Shown here one piece after another: positions 59,020 through 64,000 of a stretch of DNA of 64,000 nt. How positions within the stretch are numbered: position 1 is the first letter of the stretch; the number at the start of each line of letters is the position of its first letter. The notes below the pieces were generated by a model. It ran no database searches. It saw only the letters and a list, made by a program, of their open reading frames with translations, and was not told the DNA's origin. Where the stretch lies: the NCBI GenBank assembly GCA_963854835.1, contig OY978525.1:6944001-7008000 (forward strand), in the 5' to 3' direction. The DNA is from Megamerina dolium (lineage: Eukaryota; Arthropoda; Insecta; Diptera; Megamerinidae). Position numbers and translations under genes: made by a program.

Positions 59020-59510
59020 TGAGCTACTCACATTGAAGGCAGTTTTCACATTAACATTAATCTCGAATCTATTTCTTTGCTAATCTAGAAGTTGACAAAC
59101 TTACAATCCTCACTATCTGATATCAATAATAGAAAGTTTTTGAATTTCAGAATTTACTGAATGTTCGTCTTTATTGGCATTGAAGCCTCCTCTAGTAACA
59201 CAAATCTTGAAGCTTATATGGAAGCTTTCTGTGTAACCTGTAAGTAGATAATAACAAAGACAATCTTCAAAGCGAAGCATCCAAAAGCACACCCAGAGAA
59301 GGACTACGCCAGAAGGAATCCTTCACTATGCGCTGTGGTTAGTTGTAGTTAAGGAATTACTGATATCGTTAGAAAACTTCGGCTACTAAACGGTAGCATA
59401 TTGGGATGCCCTCGCATAAGATGTATCCAATAAAAATCATTATAAATTAAGTAATTGAACCACATGCTATAGCCGGGGTGTAAATTCAAAATAAAACAGA
59501 ACTAATTCAC
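59020..59510. other. Unassigned stretch between two SINEs
   Basis: No clear gene. A short reading near 59280-59330 (HPEKDYARRNPSLCA-like) may be transposon debris but is too short to assign. Confidence 0.35.
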
Positions 59511-59512
59511 CT

Positions 59513-59868
59513 TGTGGATGCCGTAGCTCAGTGGTTAGTGTGTTTGCCTTCTGATCTGTAGGTTGTGGGTTCGATCGTCGGCTGAAGCGAACCAAAATTA
59601 ATATCGAGAATATTTTTCTTTCCACCCACCTGTCGGCAAGCAATTGGAAATTCTTCCTACAGTAAAAACTTACCATGAAAAAGCTTCTAAAAGAACTCTG
59701 TGACAAAGCTCCAGAAAAAGTGATGTCACAAGAGTTCTGCCATTCGGAATCGGCTAAAATAAGTAGGTCCCTTCTAATACTGTCCAAAATGTAACACACA
59801 TAACAGTAATGGAAGAGAAGTTCGGCCAATTAGCCCTTTGGGGCTTATAAGTGCCACATATTTATTTA
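59513..59868 (+). mobile_element. tRNA-derived SINE, full length
   Basis: Head GGATGCCGTAGCTCAGTGG with box B GGGTTCGATCGTCGG, the complete body, and the 3' end TTATAAGTGCCACATATTTA. Imperfect flanking duplication (AATTCACCTT before, AATCCACTTT after) suggests a diverged target-site duplication. Confidence 0.88.
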
Positions 59869-59869
59869 A

Positions 59870-61795
59870 TCCACTTTAAACACTGCCATTAATCATGGGA
59901 ACCCGTTTGTGGTTTTCAGACGTAACTACATCGCGATCTAAACAAAAAGCAAAAATGAAAGAGTAACATTGTTGAATATTCTAGAAAAGTCATCGATTCC
60001 ATCATATTCATATAGAATGGAGAATAAATCCTAATATCGAATACTGGGTTTACGTAGCGGTGGTGTAATCAATATTACTGTCTGAGCTCGTCGTCTAGTG
60101 AACGGCGCTCAATAATGCTATTTACAGAAATTCTATGCAGAAGGTGAAAATATTGCAATCTCTGTGCATTACAAGAACATTCGTGAACTTCAACAAAACA
60201 TCGAATACTCTGCCTAATGTGATTCCTTTAAATATTCAGGGGGAAAAATCGGAGTTCAATATTCGTCCTTAAGAGATTGATGTTGATTTCGAATTTTCAA
60301 AGTTTCCAAAGACAAAAAGTGATTTCTTTTTTTTTTTTTTAATTCAGTTTCGCGATTTATAAACAATTTTTGTGTTTTGTGCCAAGTCGCTTTTGTGAAT
60401 GCAAATTATGACATTATGACAATATGACATATTATGCTATCTTGTGAAACCCGCTTCATTGTGATTGATGGAAACTGATGTTGTTTGTGTTGTGTTGTGT
60501 TGTAAAATCGCTAAATAACATCAAATTGTTACTTTTTTTGTCTTTTTTTGTATTTGTTTTTTGTTTTAACAAACAAACCACTATATGTACTATATGTATA
60601 TTGACCTTATATTTTATATCTTACTTTATTTAATATTTATATGTAAATATTTTGTAATTTTTAATTAACATATTACTTAAATAATTTTTTCTTTTTTTTA
60701 TAAATATTTATTTATTTGCCACTTGTTTTAAATTTTAATTATAATTTTTTTTTATTAATTTTTTCTTTTTTCTTAAGTAAATATTCATATTTTTTCCATT
60801 TCTCATTCTATATATATAAACTTAAAAATTACATGCCATTTTTAATTTATTTGTATATGTGTGTAGGTGTGTGTGTGTGTGTATATATGTGCAATTATAT
60901 GTTTATGCACTATTATTCATTATTTTTTATTTTATTTTTTATTTATTTAATTTGTTTTTTTTTTTTTGTTGTCTACATTTGTTACAAATTTTACATAAGT
61001 TTGTAAATAATTTTAATTGAAATAAAAATTATATTTTTTTTAAATTATGTATTGTACGTAAATATTCTTACATATGCCACATTTTTTTTTTTTTTCATTA
61101 CTTTTAGTTAACATTACGACCAGTGAATTATTATTATATTCATATTTATAATATTGTTTGGTGTTAATGAGATTATATGTATGTATATGTTAGATTTAAC
61201 AGAAATGAAACTTATTGCAAGTTATTATTTTGTAATTTTTCTGAGCATATTTGTATTTAACGGTGTATCAACTAATGACATATTCGATTGATATTCGTGT
61301 TTGAAGAAATTTATCAAACAAGCACTTCAGTAGTTCAGTTTTCGTTCCATTCGAGATCTTCGAAAAGTATTCGAAATTATATAAATATATCAGATCAGAT
61401 TAGATGTGGAAATATGATGGGAAAATAAATATTGAGCACTGATATTGGATGCATTAAAAATCATACTTAAACGCACCCAATTCGACTACCATTTCATGTG
61501 TGTATAGCTTAGTCGTCATTGCTGTTTCAATGACCCACGTTTCAACTGTTTACAAGGTGTCAATCTGCGTGTGTATTAAAGTTTCAAAGAGTATCAATGC
61601 TGTTCTAGTACTTTACACTGAAAAAAAAAAAAAATATGCTACAGAAGCTATGGTGATATCTAAATAATTCGATTTGAGGAGATAATTTGCTTAACAAGTG
61701 TTCAGATAAGGTTTCCACAGTTTAGTGATAAATATTTTGGTCTTGACGCCATCTTCGTCTAGGTTCAGAGAAACGGTTTGACGTTTCAGGCTGTG
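59870..61795. other. AT-rich intergenic DNA
   Basis: Long T tracts, GT repeats near 60866-60883 and (TGTGT)n near 60485-60503. No gene seen. Confidence 0.45.
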
Positions 61796-61799
61796 GCTT

Positions 61800-62430
61800 G
61801 CTGAATATCCATATCAAACTAAAAATAACTCACAGAACAATTGGGAGTAGCTCCAGAAATAATTTCAGTTCTATTGCATGTAATGGCAAAGATCCAGAAG
61901 CAAGATAAATGGGTTTCTCTTGATCTAACCGTCGATAAAAAAAACAAAAATCAAAGAATCGAGTTCTCAGAAAGACGTGAATTGATCTAAGGCGGTCCTG
62001 TTGAAAAATCAAATATTTGTGCTGAGAAAGTATTACTTCGGGTCTGAGTGTTAGAGCTGTTAGAGAGGAGTACTTAATTAAGGGCTTCACGAACCTGATC
62101 AAACTTCTTATTCTTCTTCTTTGTCCTAGCCTTTTCCTAGGTCGGCTCACCTTGTACGATATATCCAGGGGTAATAAATATATCGAACATTTGATCATAT
62201 AAGTTGGGCAATATGATGGGAAAATAAATATTGAGCCTGAACCTGATCAAACTATTACAGCTGAATGTTATCAAGAATCAAATGATCGTATTAAGTGATG
62301 TACTGATGGAAGATATGGTCATTTGAAAGGCCAGAAAATACAAATATTTTATTGCTGAATGTTGCTGCATGAGAATAATCGTCCTAATACAGCAAGAGGC
62401 TGCTCAAAAACTCATTTTCTCTTTAGGCTG
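61800..62430 (+). pseudogene. Mariner transposase relic with inserted LINE
   Basis: The plus reading LTEQLGVAPEIISVLLHVMA, then KIQKQDKWVSLDLT near 61829-61930 matches the HTH and WVPHEL region of mariners. After the 62106-62238 insertion a heavily degraded LLHENNRPNTARG near 62365 resembles the HDNARPHTA block. No ends recognised. Confidence 0.6.
62106..62238 (-). mobile_element. Tiny 5'-truncated LINE insertion with target-site duplication
   Basis: Flanked by exact 15-bp copies of GAACCTGATCAAACT (62091-62105 and 62239-62253). The minus strand ends in a GAAGAAGAATAAGA tail. The 27 bases at 62210-62236 (AATATGATGGGAAAATAAAT and so on) are identical to 61411-61437, suggesting a copied filler at the 5' junction. 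Confidence 0.85.
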
Positions 62431-62499
62431 AGAAGAGTCAGAAGGGACTAGAACACTTGTGTGCAACTATCCTATCAATCTGTACAGTAAAATAAAAAA

Positions 62500-62850
62500 A
62501 AAAAACATTATTTGTGACACTCATCAGCCCACACTTTGACCGCGCTTCTCTTCCAGTACTGTTGTTAGTGTTCAATTTTGGACAGTATTATAAGGGAACT
62601 ACTTATTTTAGCCGGTCCTGAATGACAGAACCCTACTGACTACATTCTTTGTGAGCTTTATCACATAGTTCTTTTAGAAGCTTTTCCAGAGCATATTATT
62701 TCTGCCGGAAGAATTGCGAATTGCTGACCGGTGGGTACAGTTCGAAAGGAAAATGTTTTCGATATTAAATTTATGTTTTAACCGGGGATTGAATCCATGA
62801 CCTATAGACCAGAAGACCATCGCACTAACCACTGGCTCTGGCTTGCCGCA
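62500..62850 (-). mobile_element. tRNA-derived SINE, diverged copy
   Basis: The minus-strand head is degraded (box A region CAGAGCCAGTGGTTAGTGCG) with box B-like GGATTCAATCCCCGG, then body blocks complementary to GGACAGTATTATAAGGGAAC and CTTTTAGAAGCTTTTCCAGA. The 3' end is degraded near 62515. Confidence 0.8.
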
Positions 62851-62859
62851 GACTGTCTG

Positions 62860-64000
62860 ATCTAGGCAATCATTTTCCACACCGCCTCATTGAGCTGGCT
62901 CACTATTAGCTATGGAATATTTTACGCATTAACCAAAGATCAGGTTGGTTTCCAAGATCAATCAGGTAGGTCAACTGCTGTATCACGATGAGTGATGGTC
63001 TTGGTCGAAGTGAGTGGTCTAAGTCTAAGCTCAATCTAACCTAATCTAAACTAGGCTGAGAAGTTCCCCAATATGTGATGTATTTTTTAGAGCTTTACTA
63101 CAAAATCAATGTTATTTTTTTCATCAAATCATTCTAATTATTGGAAATTTTGGTGGATATTTTGGAACAGAAAAATTTAATGAGTGTTGATCATACATTC
63201 CACCGATTATTAGACAATCCTTCATTTTGTAAGGAAGCCTCGCCAAGGAGTCGAGGTAGAGAGTTAGTATGTTAAAAAAAAAAAATTATGAATAGCAAAA
63301 AATAATCGGGTTCGATAATATATTTTACCTCTCTAGAAATACTTTAGAAATACTCTAGGCGCGATAGGAGTAAAATTTATTAACAAACGTCAATTAGGTT
63401 CAGAAAAAATTTTAAGAATAATTAATTAAGGAGGGTCGTTCATACATTTTACCGCTCTAAGGACGATTCTGAGAATTCTGAGAATGTTTCTTAATTTTTT
63501 TTTTTTTTTTAGATGAAGGATGAAATGAGACCTAATCGAGTCAAACGAACCTTTTGCCTGCTGCGCAATACCTTTTTCTTTGTGTGCCTATGCTATTTGT
63601 ATGAAATTAATTTCCATCTGGTCAATCTATATAATAATACATATAATTTCATTAACAAATAAATTGTTATATACAAATTTATATGAAAAAAAATTTATTA
63701 AATCATATATGCTTGATTTTTGCCACTAATAACATATTAGTTAATTTTATCATAGTATTCATCTATTCAAATTGGCGTTTTGTTTTAAATTTAATACTTC
63801 TTTCTCATTTTTTTTTTTTTACATTTTACATGTATACATGTTTATATACTAGAATAGATCGATGAGAAATATATATTGAAATATTCACCCACAAATTGAT
63901 ACACTAATTTAAATGGTGCCATTCAGCTTTCAAGGTAAATTTTCAATTAGACGTTGAACATCTCAAATTATTTTTATCGACCTACACTAACGTCTATATA
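62860..64000. other. Repeat-like intergenic DNA
   Basis: A unit near 63200-63275 (CATTTTGTAAGGAAGCCTCG, then GGTAGAGAGTTAGTATGTT) resembles the 43-44-kb tandem array. Near 63978-63992, ATCGACCTACACTAA resembles a 48-kb element end. No gene seen. Confidence 0.45.

Noticed and set aside
60716..61006. Hydrophobic Phe/Leu-rich frame resembling a membrane protein
   Set aside because: Simply translates long T tracts and TAT repeats.

Overview
This window looks like AT-rich nuclear DNA of a higher fly. Several features point to the Tephritidae (true fruit flies), although the species cannot be read from the sequence. The evidence is short introns, long homopolymer and CA/GA/CAA/ATC microsatellites, many mariner-type relics (one of them a DD41D 'rosa'-like element of the kind described from Ceratitis rosa), several 5'-truncated non-LTR retrotransposons, and no bacterial-style operons. 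No rRNA gene, functional tRNA gene, CRISPR array or virus-derived gene was recognised.

Only one host protein-coding locus is convincing, and it lies on the minus strand. A large exon (about 8315-11522, continuing upstream across a predicted 52-nt intron at 11523-11574) encodes a secreted or structural-looking, Gln-rich protein with a DRPYPV/VEKIV repeat block. About 1.5 kb upstream, an exon at 13263-13832 encodes a clear signal peptide followed by a Thr/Ser-rich mucin-like stretch and ends at a good splice donor. I infer that these are parts of one gene whose intron holds an RNase-H-type LINE fragment, but the simple exon-to-exon phases do not match, so another exon or a different acceptor would be needed.

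The remaining 90 percent or so is layered repeats. From left to right: a mariner relic (0.4-1.2 kb); SINE and mariner pieces (1.5-3.1 kb); small tandem duplications (3.4 and 5 kb); a LINE 3' end (5.7-6.5 kb); the gene (8.3-13.8 kb); three arrays of a ~150-bp repeat with a TTGTATGGGAG core in + / - / + orientation (14.1-15.1, 17.5-19.1, 21.3-22.9 kb); a 31-bp minisatellite with 124-bp higher-order copies (23.8-25.0 kb); LINE and SINE relics (27.6-28.8 kb); a structurally complete mariner (30.0-31.2 kb) and a maT fragment (31.4-32.0 kb); a TIR-ended element with internal repeats (32.9-34.5 kb); an internally deleted mariner (34.6-35.3 kb); a LINE interrupted by a SINE (36.4-38.2 kb); a SINE island (38.9-42.8 kb); a perfect 32-bp palindrome beside a ~200-bp tandem array (43.0-44.3 kb); a Tc1-like TIR element (45.7-47.7 kb); LINE C-terminal relics (49.6-50.3 and 51.25-51.96 kb); a nest of mariner, maT and rosa-like elements (53.2-56.3 kb); the best-preserved LINE copy (57.3-58.1 kb); and more SINEs plus a mariner relic carrying a short LINE insertion (58.6-62.9 kb).

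The most interesting signal is a tRNA-derived SINE family (about 340-360 bp, with A and B boxes, and one copy with a perfect 12-bp target-site duplication). Its 3' end resembles the 3' end of the RTE-like LINE in the same window, which suggests a mobilising partner. A second is a class of elements with TATACCC ends, a terminal hairpin and internal ~150-bp arrays.
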